Shown: positions 20,016-30,945, counted from the stretch's first letter. The stretch is DNA of 61,365 nt from Cycloclasticus sp. symbiont of Poecilosclerida sp. N (GCA_002101205.1 LWTM01000076.1:186810-248174); one strand, 5' to 3'. Made by a program: numbers and translations. Notes: generated by a model not told the origin, from the letters alone.

Positions 20016-20984
20016 TTAAAAGAACCGCTTTAGGTTCATTCCTTCATACAAACTAGCGACTTGTTCGCCATACCCATTAAACATTTCTGTGTCGCGTTTT
20101 GGCGTGAACAAGGGTGCACCAATAATACGTTCACGGCTTTGGCTCCACCTTGGATGAGGTACTGTTGGGTTCACATTGGCGTAAAATCCATATTCGTGGC
20201 TCACTGACTCATTCCATGAGGTTTTTGGCATATGCTCCGTTAGCCTAATTTTGACGATGGACTTGATGCTTTTGAAGCCATATTTCCATGGCACAATTAA
20301 ACGCAGCGGAGCACCATTTTGATTGGGCAATTCTTCGCCATATAGCCCCGTCGCCATTAAGCTGAGTGGGTTCATCGCTTCGTCCATTCTTAAGCCTTCA
20401 ACATACGGCCATTTTAATGTACGACGATTTTGCCCTGGCATCTGCTTGGGGTCATACAAGGTCGTAAATTCGACGTACTTGGCTTTTGACGTCGGCTCTA
20501 TTTGCTTAATTAAATCCGCCAACGGAAAACCAATCCAAGGCACCACCATTGACCACGCTTCAACACAGCGCAAACGATAAATACGTTCTTCGAACTGTTG
20601 GCGTTTGAGAATATCTTCCAAGTCATAAACACCTGGTTTCCCCACCTCACCTTCTATCGTTACACTCCACGGCTTAGTTTTTAGTAAATGTGCATTAACA
20701 GCGGGGTCACCTTTTGCCGTGCCAAATTCATAGAAATTATTGTAGGTTGTTACATATTCGTAAGGCGTTGGCTTTTCTTTAATCGAATAAACACTTTTTG
20801 TATACTTCTCTATTTTGTTACCGGCCCATAAGGTGCTGGGTGCTAGACCACTCGCCAGCATAATGGTTGAGCTTTTCGCTAAGAACTGCCTCCGCGATAC
20901 TGAAATAAGCGACCGACTGTTATCAAAGTCTTCTTTAGGCGTCACTTCATTTTCGCCAATAAACGCTGGTTTTTTAATAAGCAT
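20016..20984 (-). CDS. msrP: MsrP, periplasmic molybdopterin methionine sulfoxide reductase
   Basis: 322 residues with a twin-arginine signal ([20 protein letters not shown], about residues 30-49). It reduces methionine sulfoxide in periplasmic proteins using Mo-molybdopterin. The Mo-ligating cysteine is in [33 protein letters not shown] is another family landmark. First gene of the msrPQ unit, with its promoter in the spacer towards greB. Confidence 0.94.
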   Translation of the reverse strand: MLIKKPAFIGENEVTPKEDFDNSRSLISVSRRQFLAKSSTIMLASGLAPSTLWAGNKIEKYTKSVYSIKEKPTPYEYVTTYNNFYEFGTAKGDPAVNAHLLKTKPWSVTIEGEVGKPGVYDLEDILKRQQFEERIYRLRCVEAWSMVVPWIGFPLADLIKQIEPTSKAKYVEFTTLYDPKQMPGQNRRTLKWPYVEGLRMDEAMNPLSLMATGLYGEELPNQNGAPLRLIVPWKYGFKSIKSIVKIRLTEHMPKTSWNESVSHEYGFYANVNPTVPHPRWSQSRERIIGAPLFTPKRDTEMFNGYGEQVASLYEGMNLKRFF

Positions 20985-21064
20985 AATATTCCTTTTTTAT
21001 CATTATACGCCCTCATAGTGCAAATATCGTTATCATTACTGTACTCAAATATATTCAAGATGAC

Positions 21065-21559
21065 ATGGGCAGATACAGACCACCTACACCGACTAAATCT
21101 CCTTACATCACTAAAAATGGTTTCGCGGTTCTACAGGGAGAAGAAAAGAATTTATGGCTTAAACGTCGCGAAGTTGTCACTGCGCTATCTTCTGCGGCAG
21201 CTGAGGGTGATCGTTCAGAAAACGCTGAGTACATTTATCGCAAGAAGGAATTGCGTGAAATAGACAGGCGTATTCGTTACCTACAAAAACGTTTACCTGA
21301 TTTACAGGTGGTTACTGAAAAACCCAGCCGTGCCGAAAAGGTATTCTTCTCTGCCATTATTACTTTAGAAAATGACGTAGGTGAACAAACCACCTATCGT
21401 ATTGTAGGCCCTGATGAAATAGACCACCAACCTCACTACATCAGCATGGACTCGCCAGTTGCCAAAGCCTTATTTAAGAGAAGCTTAGACGATGAAGTAA
21501 TCGTTATGACACCCATAGGCAGCATCCGCTACATCATCACTAACATCGATTATGAGTAA
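21065..21559 (+). CDS. greB: Transcription elongation factor GreB
   Basis: Rescues backtracked RNA polymerase by stimulating transcript cleavage. The coiled-coil N-terminus includes AEGDRSENAEYIYRKKELREID with the conserved acidic tip, and the C-terminal FKBP-like domain ends YRIVGPDEID....SPVAKALFKR. 164 residues. Tyr-rich IYRKKELREIDRRIRYL distinguishes GreB from GreA. Confidence 0.95.
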   Translation: MGRYRPPTPTKSPYITKNGFAVLQGEEKNLWLKRREVVTALSSAAAEGDRSENAEYIYRKKELREIDRRIRYLQKRLPDLQVVTEKPSRAEKVFFSAIITLENDVGEQTTYRIVGPDEIDHQPHYISMDSPVAKALFKRSLDDEVIVMTPIGSIRYIITNIDYE

Positions 21560-21830
21560 TATAACGTGTCGCTGCGGTTCTGCTGAAAAGTTCACACAAT
21601 GTTGCAATCTTTTCTAAATAATATTAAGAAACCTGTAACAGCTGGACAGTTGATGCACTCGTGTTTTATGGGGCGCCACAAACACCTTATAAAACCCAAA
21701 GAAACGAACCTTACCGGTGTGTTTCAGCGGTAAAAAATTTAAACGCTGCCACGCCTGGCAATCAGACACACTGTCGCGTAGATTCACAAGCGGGTAATCG
21801 AAGAAAAGCTTGGCTAAAAAAATGTTCTCT
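21552..21830 (+). pseudogene. YchJ-like SEC-C protein remnant
   Basis: Starting inside the end of greB, MSNITCRCGSAEKFTQCC is the N-terminal SEC-C zinc motif of UPF0225/YchJ proteins, followed by a stop. Another frame then reads PVTAGQLMHSCFMG, similar to the YchJ segment TAEALMRSRY, and a third gives FSGKKFKRCHAW near 21727-21762, similar to the C-terminal SEC-C motif CGSGKKFKKCC. Most of the central domain is missing. The pattern indicates one gene decayed by frameshifts and deletion. Confidence 0.55.
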
Positions 21831-21853
21831 AAAAATAAAGGTATAGCAAAAAC

Positions 21854-22063
21854 ATGATTGATTTTGACAGCTTTGGCTTATGGGCGATGTTTGCATTTTG
21901 GGGCAGCGCAGTTGGCGGTATTTTCCTCGCTGTGCAATGGGCTAGTAAGCGCAGCAAAAAAAGCCCTGCTCCACGCGATATTATTATTCAATCATTAAAA
22001 AAGCGTTTGGATGACGGTGAAATATCTCGGGAGGAATATGAAAGACGCTGTAAGGACTTGTAA
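21854..22063 (+). CDS. Small SHOCT-domain membrane protein
   Basis: 69 residues. There is one hydrophobic segment (about residues 9-29) and then a basic linker. The C-terminal SHOCT-type motif ..IIQSLKKRLDDGEISREEYERRCKDL is short and amphipathic. SHOCT motifs are oligomerisation or sorting tags; the function is unknown. Confidence 0.7.
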   Translation: MIDFDSFGLWAMFAFWGSAVGGIFLAVQWASKRSKKSPAPRDIIIQSLKKRLDDGEISREEYERRCKDL

Positions 22064-22178
22064 CTCACTTTACGGGACCATGGCATAACGATGACATCTT
22101 TATACTTTGGCATGATGGGTAAATATTGCCTACGATATATACTCTGAGATATAGCTATAGGGTCATTTAGGTAATAGG

Positions 22179-22295
22179 ATGAGTAAAACAACCATCAATA
22201 CACAGCAAGATAATCACGACAAAACACAGGCGGAAATAGCTAAGATATTAGCCGAAACATCTAAGATAAACAGTCTAAATAAGCAGGCCTCTTGA
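22179..22295 (+). CDS. Possible small protein, 38 residues
   Basis: A start after AGGTAATAGG encodes a polar helix (..DNHDKTQAEIAKILAETSKIN..). A second frame overlapping its stop (from 22292) encodes a hydrophobic stretch, IVGSTVTVAVVKAFL. Together they look like a small tail-anchored membrane protein broken by one frameshift. The open frame from 22292 continues into the antisense of purL and is not coding there. Confidence 0.3.
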   Translation: MSKTTINTQQDNHDKTQAEIAKILAETSKINSLNKQAS

Positions 22296-22377
22296 TAGTT
22301 GGGTCGACCGTTACTGTAGCTGTTGTTAAAGCCTTTTTGCAAGAATCTATCTCTCTTTGGGATAGATTAAACGAAAA

Positions 22378-25300
22378 TCAACCGACCCACTTTCTTGCAT
22401 TTCTAAATATTCTTAGCCAAGCACCGTCTTCGCCCCATTCATCTGGCGACCAACTATTTTGCACGCTTTTAAAGCAACGCTCTGGGTGCGGCATCATAAT
22501 TGTAAAACGCCCATCATCATTACTTAAACCTGTGATCCCCTGCGGAGACCCGCTTGGATTAAACGGGAATTTCTCTGTTACTTCGCCGTCGTGGTCAATG
22601 TAACGTAATGCAATATTACCTTTAATTTCGTCATTATTGAACTCGGCAAGCCCCTCCCCATGCGACACGGCAACAGGTATTTGCGAGCCTTCCATGCCTG
22701 TTAACAAAATTGACGCTGATGCTTGAATTTCAACCATCGCAACACGTGCTTCAAACTGTTCTGACTCATTGCGTACAAAATGCGGCCAGTCTTGTGCACC
22801 GGGAATCAGCTCACGTAAGTTTGATAACATTTGGCAACCATTACACACACCTAAACCGAACGTATCAGCACGATTGAAAAAGTCACTGAATGTTTCGCGC
22901 GCTTGTTTATTATACAGAATAGATTTCGCCCAGCCTTCACCTGCGCCTAAAACATCGCCGTATGAGAAACCACCACAAGCCGCTAAGCCGGTAAATTTTG
23001 ACAGGTCTTTTTTGCCCAAAATCAGTTCGCTCATATGCACATCGACTGACTCAAAACCCGCCTTGTCAAACGCCGCCGCCATTTCAACATGCCCATTAAC
23101 GCCCTGTTCACGTAAAATAGCAACTTTTGGGCGTGCTTTCGAGCCAGCTAACTCTTTAACAATGTTTTCTGTTGGATCAAAATGAAGTACCGCGAATAAA
23201 CCGGCGTCGTCATCATTTTTGATACGATCAAACTCTTGCTGCGCACAATCAGGGTTATCCCGCAGTGATTGCAATTTATAACTTGTTTGCGACCATGCTT
23301 GTTGCAAATCCGCACGACTTTCATTTAAAACGACTTGCCCCTTATGCTTAACGATAATGCGTTGCGTTGTTGTTGCAGAACCTAATACTGAAACGCATGA
23401 GCCTAAACCGGCTGATGTCAGTGCTTTTAATACCGTTGTTTCATCTGACTTTTTAACCTGTATCACTGCACCTAATTCTTCATTAAAGAGTTGACTGATG
23501 ACATCGTCATCTATGTCGATACTTACGCCACAACGCCCTGCGAACGCCATTTCTGTTAGCGTTGCCCACGCACCACCGTCTGAACGATCATGGTAAGCGA
23601 GTAATTTTTCATCTTCGTTGAGTTGTTGAATGCTTTCGAAGAAGGCTTTAAATAAAGCCGCATCTTCCAAATCAGGCGTTTGTTCGCTCATCATTTGTTG
23701 CGTTTGCGCCAGCACAGAACCACCCATGCGATTTTTACCTTCGCCTAAGTCCAACAATATAAGGCTCGATTCAATATCCGTTTTTAATTGTGGCGTAAGT
23801 GTTTTGCGTACGTCTTTAACGGGCGAAAATGCGGTGATAATTAAAGACAACGGTGAACTAACAATCTTCTCATTGCCATCTTCTTTCCATGCCATCTTCA
23901 TCGACATAGAATCTTTACCCACCGGAATAGCAAGCCCAAGCGCAGGGCACAGTTCCATGCCTACTGTCTGTACGGTATCAAACAAGCAGGCGTCTTCGCC
24001 TGCCTCACCGCAAGCAGCCATCCAGTTTGCGGATAGACAGACTTCATCTAAAGCGCGGATATTTGATGCGGCTAAGTTTGTTAACGCCTCACCAATCGCC
24101 ATGCGGCCAGAAGCGGGTCCATCAATAACTGCCAAGGGTGTACGTTCGCCAAGCGACATCGCTTCGCCTGTATTGTGATTAAAGCCACTACTAGTTACCG
24201 CAACATCGGCAACGGGTATTTGCCATGGACCGACCATTTGATCTCGTGCTACTAAACCCGTTACCGAACGATCACCGATATGAATAAGGAATGATTTATC
24301 GGCAACGGCAGGGAAACGCAGCACCTGATAAGCTGCTTGTTTTAAATCGAGCGCATTAGCTGTAAGCGCATGCACATTGTTTTTCACATGTGTCACAGAG
24401 CGTTCCATTTTTGGCGGTTTACCAAAAAGCAGTGACATCGGTAAATCAATGGGCTGATTGTCGAATAAGCGATCATTCAGTATTAGCTGATCGTCGGCCG
24501 TCGCCTCACCAATATGTGCAAACAAGCAGCGCTCACGTTCACACAGGGCAGTAAACTCTTCTAGGCGATCGGCTTTAAGCGCTATCACATATCTTTCTTG
24601 TGCTTCGTTACACCAAATCTGCATGGGAGATAAACTGCTGTCCGCACATAAAATATCACGCAGCTCGAAACGGCCACCTAAATCACAGTCGTGAATGATT
24701 TCAGGGACTGCATTAGATAAACCACCCGCACCCACGTCATGAATAGATATAACAGGCGTGTTTTCACCCATTGCATTACAAGCGTCAATGACTTCTTGGC
24801 AACGACGTTGCATTTCTGGGTTTTCACGCTGTACGGATGCAAAGTCTAAATCTTCTGAAGCTTCGCTAGACGTTTGCGAGGACGCCGCGCCGCCGCCTAA
24901 ACCGATTAACATAGCCGGGCCGCCCAATACGATAATAGGTGAGCCGGGTTCAATTTTTTGTTTTAAGGCGTGCATTGGACGCACAGAACCGATACCACCG
25001 GACAACATAATGGGCTTGTGATAACCACGTGCTTTTTCACCATTTGAGTCTGTCACGTTTTGCTCGAACGTACGGAAGTAGCCAGCTAGATTTGGACGCC
25101 CAAATTCGTTGTTAAATGCAGCACTACCTAGTGGGCCTTCAAGCATAATATCTAAAGCTGATGCTATGCGCTCAGGCTTGCCAATGCTTTGTTCCCAAGG
25201 CTGTTCGAAATTGGGAATGTTTAAGTGTGAAACGGTAAAACCAGTTAAGCCTGCTTTGCTTCGCGAACCGCGGCCTGTCGCCCCCTCATCACGAATTTCA

Positions 25301-26235
25301 CCACCTGAACCTGTTGCCGCACCAGGGTATGGTGAAATCGCCGTAGGATGGTTATGCGTTTCCACTTTCATCAAATACGGTACGTGCTCTTCTATAAATT
25401 GATATGAGCGACTTTGTGGGTCGCGAATCATTACATCTGCATCACTACCTTGTGCAACGGCGGCGTTATCACTGTACTTAGAAATAATGCCTTTAGGGCT
25501 TTGTTTGGCGGTGTTTTTAATCATGCTAAACAACGTTTCAGCCTTTTTCTCGCCGTCTATTTGCCAGTCGGCATTAAAGATTTTATGTCGGCAATGTTCA
25601 GAGTTTGCCTGTGCAAACATCATCAACTCAATGTCATTCGGGTTGCGCCCTAAGGCACTGAAGTTCTCAACAAGGTAGTCAATTTCATCGTCCGATAACG
25701 CCAAGCCCATCGTTTTATTCGCACTCACTAACGCCTGCTTGCCTTCTTTCAATATATCAACCGATTGCAAAACACCAGGCTCTGCTTGAACGAACATATC
25801 ATTAGGTTGCTGCTTGTTACGCAGTACTCGTTCGGTCATACGGTCATGCAGTAATGCCGCGATTTGTTCTAACTGCTGCTCGTCTAAATCGCCTTCTACG
25901 TAATAAGCGATACCGCGTTCTAAACGCTTAACTTGGTCTAGTCCACAATGTTGGGCAATGTCAGTTGCCTTGCTTGACCATGGCGATAGTGTGCTGGCAC
26001 GTGGCACCACCAATAAACGTACGCCGCTGTGTTTAATGGCATCTTTTTTGGGACCATAGGTTAAAACACGTTTGAGTTTTTCTAAGTCGCTTGCCGCCAG
26101 TTCGTCATCTACATCGACAAAGTGAATATATTCTGCATTGATGTCGCTAACGCGTGGGACTACTTGAGTTGCTTTTTTTAATAAACGTTGTTTTCGAAAG
26201 CCAGATAACGCCATACTGCCAATAAGTTCAAGCAT
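22378..26235 (-). CDS. purL: Phosphoribosylformylglycinamidine synthase (large, single-chain)
   Basis: ATP- and glutamine-dependent conversion of FGAR to FGAM, step four of purine synthesis. 1285 residues, the single-chain gammaproteobacterial form. It has the N-terminal PurS-like domain, the FGAM synthetase domains ([31 protein letters not shown], long conserved stretch at about residues 290-320), and a C-terminal glutaminase domain with [10 protein letters not shown] (catalytic Cys) and MMPHPER. It overlaps the MBL-fold gene by eight bases and ends the dapA-bamC-MBL-purL transcript. Confidence 0.97.
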   Translation of the reverse strand: MLELIGSMALSGFRKQRLLKKATQVVPRVSDINAEYIHFVDVDDELAASDLEKLKRVLTYGPKKDAIKHSGVRLLVVPRASTLSPWSSKATDIAQHCGLDQVKRLERGIAYYVEGDLDEQQLEQIAALLHDRMTERVLRNKQQPNDMFVQAEPGVLQSVDILKEGKQALVSANKTMGLALSDDEIDYLVENFSALGRNPNDIELMMFAQANSEHCRHKIFNADWQIDGEKKAETLFSMIKNTAKQSPKGIISKYSDNAAVAQGSDADVMIRDPQSRSYQFIEEHVPYLMKVETHNHPTAISPYPGAATGSGGEIRDEGATGRGSRSKAGLTGFTVSHLNIPNFEQPWEQSIGKPERIASALDIMLEGPLGSAAFNNEFGRPNLAGYFRTFEQNVTDSNGEKARGYHKPIMLSGGIGSVRPMHALKQKIEPGSPIIVLGGPAMLIGLGGGAASSQTSSEASEDLDFASVQRENPEMQRRCQEVIDACNAMGENTPVISIHDVGAGGLSNAVPEIIHDCDLGGRFELRDILCADSSLSPMQIWCNEAQERYVIALKADRLEEFTALCERERCLFAHIGEATADDQLILNDRLFDNQPIDLPMSLLFGKPPKMERSVTHVKNNVHALTANALDLKQAAYQVLRFPAVADKSFLIHIGDRSVTGLVARDQMVGPWQIPVADVAVTSSGFNHNTGEAMSLGERTPLAVIDGPASGRMAIGEALTNLAASNIRALDEVCLSANWMAACGEAGEDACLFDTVQTVGMELCPALGLAIPVGKDSMSMKMAWKEDGNEKIVSSPLSLIITAFSPVKDVRKTLTPQLKTDIESSLILLDLGEGKNRMGGSVLAQTQQMMSEQTPDLEDAALFKAFFESIQQLNEDEKLLAYHDRSDGGAWATLTEMAFAGRCGVSIDIDDDVISQLFNEELGAVIQVKKSDETTVLKALTSAGLGSCVSVLGSATTTQRIIVKHKGQVVLNESRADLQQAWSQTSYKLQSLRDNPDCAQQEFDRIKNDDDAGLFAVLHFDPTENIVKELAGSKARPKVAILREQGVNGHVEMAAAFDKAGFESVDVHMSELILGKKDLSKFTGLAACGGFSYGDVLGAGEGWAKSILYNKQARETFSDFFNRADTFGLGVCNGCQMLSNLRELIPGAQDWPHFVRNESEQFEARVAMVEIQASASILLTGMEGSQIPVAVSHGEGLAEFNNDEIKGNIALRYIDHDGEVTEKFPFNPSGSPQGITGLSNDDGRFTIMMPHPERCFKSVQNSWSPDEWGEDGAWLRIFRNARKWVG

Positions 26236-27016
26236 GTAATATATTTTTACTTTGGGTGTTTTTTTCTATGTTGCACCACGCTAGACCCTCATCTTGGTCA
26301 ATGACCTGCAGCCAAGCTCTATCGCATTGTATTGCGGCACTCACGCTGTCAAGAACAAGCTCGTGGCTATTATTCTTTTTGCTAATATGAGCTAAAACTA
26401 GGTGTTGTAATTTATCGATATCCAACTGCTCTAATAAGCCAATCGCTTGCTGATTATCTAAGTGGCCCCAATGGCCCAATACTCGTCTTTTTACTGACTC
26501 TGGATAAGGCCCATTAACCAGCATATCTCGGTCATAATTGCATTCAAGCAACAAAGCGTCGCAACCGGTTAATACGCCAGCCATATGCGGTGTAATAGAC
26601 CCTATGTCCGTCATCACGCCTAGTTTTAGCGTGTTGGCTCTAAACACAAATTGTGTCGGTTCTCGCGCATCATGCGGTACTAAAACAGGCTCGATTGAAA
26701 ACTCGCCCAAATCAAACGGTTTGTGACTATTAAAAATCTGTATCGTTGCAAGATTCTTAACCATACGAGCCGTTCCATGACTAGCCCACACGGGAATATC
26801 GTATCGCTTGGCATATCGCGCCACACCACTTGCATGATCGCCGTGTTCATGAGTCACAAGAATTGCGCTAATGTCTTCAGCCGTAACGCCCAACTTTACC
26901 ATTCGCTTATCGGTTTCTTTTATTGAGAAACCGTTATCAATCATAAGTAAGGTGTCACCATGTTCAATGAGAGTTGAATTTCCCCGGCTGCCGCTGCCGA
27001 GGGAAGCGAATCTCAC
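26228..27016 (-). CDS. MBL-fold metallo-hydrolase (YycJ/WalJ-like)
   Basis: 262-residue metallo-beta-lactamase-fold protein with the metal-site motif [11 protein letters not shown] (HxHxDH, about residue 55), LLLECNYD and [11 protein letters not shown]. The N-terminus [18 protein letters not shown] is typical of the YycJ-type group, thought to be nucleases or phosphodiesterases. The start overlaps the end of bamC by four bases, which couples the two. Activity is not determined by these motifs. Confidence 0.85.
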   Translation of the reverse strand: MRFASLGSGSRGNSTLIEHGDTLLMIDNGFSIKETDKRMVKLGVTAEDISAILVTHEHGDHASGVARYAKRYDIPVWASHGTARMVKNLATIQIFNSHKPFDLGEFSIEPVLVPHDAREPTQFVFRANTLKLGVMTDIGSITPHMAGVLTGCDALLLECNYDRDMLVNGPYPESVKRRVLGHWGHLDNQQAIGLLEQLDIDKLQHLVLAHISKKNNSHELVLDSVSAAIQCDRAWLQVIDQDEGLAWCNIEKNTQSKNILHA

Positions 27017-27636
27017 GGAGTAAGCTCGGTAAACAAGCCTGTCAATATTTCTTTTGAAACAGCATTTTCGATGCGATTCTTTTCTTTGTCTAACACACGT
27101 ACTACAACACCATTTTCTAGCGGATACAAAGTGACAACGTGTAGTGTTGTTTCAGCTTTTTCCCAAAAAAACAGGTTCCACGATATGTCGGCCTCTTTAG
27201 TTGTTGGTGTAATATTTAAATACACTTCATTACGCGCACGATTTTTATCTTCAATATCGTAATTTAACGCTTCCAGCGCGCTGACTGTTTTACGCCACGT
27301 ATTACGCAAACTATCGTGTACCAATAAATAACGACTATCCGTACGTTCGATGATTTCAACATCAGGGAAGCCTCCCGGAAGTGGTGTTGTTTGAACCACC
27401 GCGTCTTTACTAAGCGCTGCCACCGTATCGCCTACACCGCCATCATACTCGTCTTTAACGAGTTCAATTGATAGCTCAGGCGGCATCTCTAATGGCGGTA
27501 ATTCATGCGCTTTTTTGTACGCCTCTTTTTGATCAATAAAGACACCGTCTATTGATGGCGCATAGCTACAAGCAGCGACAACAAAAGGCACCAAAACAAC
27601 ACAACTTAATTTAAGAAAACTTGCTTGAATATTCAT
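27013..27636 (-). CDS. bamC: BamC-like outer-membrane assembly lipoprotein
   Basis: A lipoprotein signal with lipobox VAACSY (Cys about residue 23) is followed by an extended segment and one helix-grip domain (..YLLVHDSLRNTWRKTVSALEALNYDIEDKNRARNEVYL..). 207 residues, compared with 344 for E. coli BamC, so the second helix-grip domain is absent. BamC accompanies the BAM complex that inserts outer-membrane barrels. The position right after dapA is the classical one (dapA-nlpB). Confidence 0.82.
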   Translation of the reverse strand: MNIQASFLKLSCVVLVPFVVAACSYAPSIDGVFIDQKEAYKKAHELPPLEMPPELSIELVKDEYDGGVGDTVAALSKDAVVQTTPLPGGFPDVEIIERTDSRYLLVHDSLRNTWRKTVSALEALNYDIEDKNRARNEVYLNITPTTKEADISWNLFFWEKAETTLHVVTLYPLENGVVVRVLDKEKNRIENAVSKEILTGLFTELTP

Positions 27637-27648
27637 ACTTAATAACCC

Positions 27649-28518
27649 TTATTTTGCCGCGTTCATTGCTTTTTTAACGACTGCCTCGCAGTCTTTTGTT
27701 AACCATGTCATTGGTAATCTAATGCCTTTTTTAATAAGGCCTAACTCACAGACCGCCCATTTTACAGGGATAGGGTTCGCTTGTACAAACAACTCGTTGT
27801 GCAGTGGTTGAAGCTCAGCATCAATCGCTTTAGCGCCGGCAACATCACCTGCAAGTGCTTTTTTGCACATCTCGTGATTTTTAGCTGCTGCCACATTCCC
27901 CGTTACTGTAATAGAACCTTTTGCCCCCATTAAGAGAAGTTCGCATGAGGTTGCATCATCACCCGAATAAACAGCAAAGCTATCATCACTTAATACTATC
28001 AGGGCTTGACCTACAGACAAGTCCCCAGTGGCATCTTTAATACCTACAATATTTGGCACGTGTTTCAATTTAGCGACTGTTTCCGGCAACATGTCACACG
28101 CTGTACGCCCCGGCACATTGTACAAGATTTGTGGAATATCAACCGCTGCTGCAATCGCCTTGTAATGTAGCACTAAACCTTCTTGGGTCGGCTTATTATA
28201 ATACGGTGTAACCAATAAACAAGCATCTGCACCCGCATCTGCAGCGCAACGCGTCAGGCTAATGGCCTCTGTGGTCGAATTTGCACCTGTTCCAGCGATC
28301 ACTGGAATACGCCCTGCCACCGTCTCAACGATTTGCCGAATCACATGACAATGCTCTTTTTCAGTCAGTGTTGCCGATTCACCCGTCGTACCCATCGCCA
28401 CAATGGCATCAGTACCCTGCTCAATATGAAACTCAACTAACTTTCGTAAACTCATTTCATCTAACGACCCGTCTTCGTACATCGGGGTGACGAGCGCAAC
28501 CATACTGCCTTGAAACAT
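27649..28518 (-). CDS. dapA: 4-hydroxy-tetrahydrodipicolinate synthase
   Basis: Condenses pyruvate and aspartate semialdehyde, the first step of the lysine and diaminopimelate branch. 289 residues, TIM barrel. Schiff-base lysine in VGIKDATGDLS (about residue 161) and the tyrosine in LYNVPGRT (about 133). GTTGESATL is also present. First gene of a four-gene transcript with bamC, the MBL-fold gene and purL. Confidence 0.97.
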   Translation of the reverse strand: MFQGSMVALVTPMYEDGSLDEMSLRKLVEFHIEQGTDAIVAMGTTGESATLTEKEHCHVIRQIVETVAGRIPVIAGTGANSTTEAISLTRCAADAGADACLLVTPYYNKPTQEGLVLHYKAIAAAVDIPQILYNVPGRTACDMLPETVAKLKHVPNIVGIKDATGDLSVGQALIVLSDDSFAVYSGDDATSCELLLMGAKGSITVTGNVAAAKNHEMCKKALAGDVAGAKAIDAELQPLHNELFVQANPIPVKWAVCELGLIKKGIRLPMTWLTKDCEAVVKKAMNAAK

Positions 28519-28679
28519 AGTTAAATCCAGATTTTAAGCCCAAAATAAATCGTTTATTTTTTGAAAGCGTTATTCAAACAAACCAGTGAGTCATATATTA
28601 TACATACATCAGCACCACAACTAAAAACTAGTCTGCTAAAATAAGATTCAAATCAATTTTCTTATGATAGGATTACATC

Positions 28680-29147
28680 ATGACTAGCGTTCAATTAGAT
28701 AAACCCGTTCCAGAATTTACCTGCGCCACAACAGCGAATGACTCATTAACGCTTAACAGCTTAAAAGGGAAAAACATCGTTGTCTATTTTTACCCTAAAG
28801 ACAATACGCCAGGTTGCACCCAAGAGGGGCAGGACTTTCGTGATTATTACGCTGATTTTCAAGCGGCTAATACTGAAATTTTTGGCGTGTCTCGCGACTC
28901 TATTCTCGTCCATAAGGGCTTTAAAGCCAAATACGACTTTCCTTTTGAGCTTATCAGCGACCCGGACGAATCACTGTGTAAACTGTTTGATGTGATTAAA
29001 CTAAAAAAACTGTATGGCAAAGAATATATGGGGATAGAACGCAGTACTTTTTTAATCAACACAGACGGTGTTTTAGTAAAGCAGTGGCGTAAGCTAAAAG
29101 TGAAAGGACACGTTGCAGCTGTGCTCGAATCCGCAACCGCCTTATAA
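28680..29147 (+). CDS. bcp: Thioredoxin-dependent peroxiredoxin Bcp/PrxQ
   Basis: 155 residues, reduces hydroperoxides. Peroxidatic cysteine C46 is in PKDNTPGCTQE. The resolving cysteine five residues later in E. coli Bcp is absent (G50, Q51). A cysteine at C100 (DPDESLCKLFDV) sits where PrxQ proteins of the alpha-3 type carry the resolving residue, so this is probably an atypical 2-Cys enzyme of that subgroup. It has its own spacer, divergent from dapA. Confidence 0.92.
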   Translation: MTSVQLDKPVPEFTCATTANDSLTLNSLKGKNIVVYFYPKDNTPGCTQEGQDFRDYYADFQAANTEIFGVSRDSILVHKGFKAKYDFPFELISDPDESLCKLFDVIKLKKLYGKEYMGIERSTFLINTDGVLVKQWRKLKVKGHVAAVLESATAL

Positions 29148-29153
29148 AAAAAT

Positions 29154-29852
29154 CTAAAATCTAAATAACGGCACCACTTTTTTAACGCTAGCCATGTTAT
29201 TAACAAATGTGGTGATACGCTGGGCGGTTGCTTTATCGAGCTGATCACCCAGTAAATACACGTATTTATCTGACACAACAATCTTAATGCGGTCTATCTT
29301 TTTAATAATCGCCGCGTGTAGTAATTTATTTGAAATCATCGCGCGTAATAAATCATCGTCGCTGCGCGCCACTTCGCTCATGGGCTCTGAGACACGGACT
29401 TCGTTATAAAACCTGTTGACCGTACTACACGCTTCAGCCGTTTTTAAATTAAATTTACGACGCTCATTAGCTGCCACCTTGGATGCTTTTTTACCACACA
29501 CTTGCGCGTTAGACGGCTCAACTTGATTAACGTCGCCTTGAGTCCACTGTAAATGTGCTTCAGACAAAACTAAACGCTGAACTTTGTCTTTTAGCGCCTG
29601 TGTTGCTGCTTGCCCCGCAACTAATACGGAGCTTCGATTACGCGAAACAACGATATGCGTGTTTTCTCGTAAATGCTCATTACGTAATAACGCCGTATCA
29701 ACTTTAAATTCAAACGCAGCGTCTTTTAATTGGCCTTCAATGCCCGTGGCTTTATCCTCAAAAAATCGGTCTGTAATATCGGATAGCTCAAAGGCACAAA
29801 TTGTTGTGCTTACAAAAAATAAGATGCAAAAAACAAGCTGAGACAATTTCAT
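29154..29852 (-). CDS. Periplasmic BON-domain protein
   Basis: A signal peptide (first about 20 residues, ending ICAFE) is followed by two stretches of BON type: ..LLRNEHLRENTHIVVSRNRSSVLVAGQAATQALKDKVQRLV and ..IDRIKIVVSDKYVYLLGDQLDKATAQRITTFVNNMASVKKVV. BON domains bind the envelope and are found in OsmY-like proteins. 232 residues, exact role unknown. Convergent with bcp. Confidence 0.78.
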   Translation of the reverse strand: MKLSQLVFCILFFVSTTICAFELSDITDRFFEDKATGIEGQLKDAAFEFKVDTALLRNEHLRENTHIVVSRNRSSVLVAGQAATQALKDKVQRLVLSEAHLQWTQGDVNQVEPSNAQVCGKKASKVAANERRKFNLKTAEACSTVNRFYNEVRVSEPMSEVARSDDDLLRAMISNKLLHAAIIKKIDRIKIVVSDKYVYLLGDQLDKATAQRITTFVNNMASVKKVVPLFRF

Positions 29853-29883
29853 GTATTTCCTTTCTTAATTTTAAACAAATGGG

Positions 29884-30945
29884 CTAGGTTTCTATCTCGT
29901 CATGGCGACTGGGCCATGCAACGAGAACCGCTTGAACGAGTGTCGCAAGAGGAATAGCAAAGAACACGCCCCAAAAACCCCATGCGCCGCCAAAAAACAA
30001 GATGGCAACGATAATCGCAACCGGATGAATATTAACGACTTCAGAAAACAGCAATGGCACGAGCACATAGCCATCTAATGCCTGGATGATTAAGAAAACA
30101 GTCGTTAAATAAAAGAATGCATTACCCCAACCCCACTGCATATAGGCAACAAATAACACGGGGATAGTGACAACTGTTGCACCGACATAAGGCACCAATA
30201 CGGATAACCCCACCAAAAAGCTCAGTAACACGGCATAGTTCAAACCAAGCAAGCTAAAGGCAATAAAACAGGCCGCCCAAACAATCAAAATTTCCCAAAT
30301 CTTACCTCTAACATAATTGGCTATTTGTTCATTAACCGTCGACCAAACCTCGGTGGTTAAACGACGGTTACTGGGTAAAAAACAGGCAAACCATTTAACG
30401 ATATCGACTTTATCCATCAAAAAGAAAAACACCATCATCGGCACAAGCAACAGGTAAACAACCAACGCAACAATATTTAAAACTGATGTTACCGAAAACG
30501 ACAACAAACCTTGTCCATACTTAATAGCCTCGGCACTTACCTGACCAAAAACCAACTTTACTTGATCTTCTGTGATGAAATTAGGGTACTTTTCCGGTAA
30601 CCCAAGAAACAGATCAACGCCTTGATTCAACATACCCGGGAGTTGCTGAGCAAGCTCTACCGTCTGAATGGATAGCAACGGAATTAAGCCGAAAATCATA
30701 TACGAGAAAAGTGCCATAAAAAGGCTGAATGAAGCAATGACGGCTAATTTTCTAGACAAGCCAAATGATTTAAACTTAACAACAATTCCTTCCAACAAAT
30801 AAGCGATGACGATACTTGCTAGCACAGGTGACAGTAAATCTCCCACCCATAAGATGGCCAATAACCCAACCAACAACGTACCTGCTAGCGCTAATGCTTC
30901 GGAGTTCGCCAATACGCGATTAAACCACTGTTTTATTTGTTCCAT
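29884..30945 (-). CDS. AI-2E/PerM-family membrane transporter
   Basis: 353 residues with seven to eight membrane helices in the pattern of the PerM/TqsA family: a two-helix N-terminus, a soluble central part with LVFGQVSAEAI, then ..VPYVGATVVTIPVLFVAYMQWGW and LVPLLFSEVVNIHPVAIIVAILFFGGAWGFWGVFFAIPLATL, which is the strongest signature. Substrate unknown; the family includes autoinducer-2 exporters and Na/Li antiporters. Confidence 0.87.
   Translation of the reverse strand: MEQIKQWFNRVLANSEALALAGTLLVGLLAILWVGDLLSPVLASIVIAYLLEGIVVKFKSFGLSRKLAVIASFSLFMALFSYMIFGLIPLLSIQTVELAQQLPGMLNQGVDLFLGLPEKYPNFITEDQVKLVFGQVSAEAIKYGQGLLSFSVTSVLNIVALVVYLLLVPMMVFFFLMDKVDIVKWFACFLPSNRRLTTEVWSTVNEQIANYVRGKIWEILIVWAACFIAFSLLGLNYAVLLSFLVGLSVLVPYVGATVVTIPVLFVAYMQWGWGNAFFYLTTVFLIIQALDGYVLVPLLFSEVVNIHPVAIIVAILFFGGAWGFWGVFFAIPLATLVQAVLVAWPSRHDEIET

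Noticed and set aside
22292..22603. 103-codon plus-strand ORF starting with a hydrophobic stretch
   Set aside because: From 22378 on it is the antisense of the purL glutaminase domain. Only the first 30 codons may belong to a small frameshifted membrane protein.
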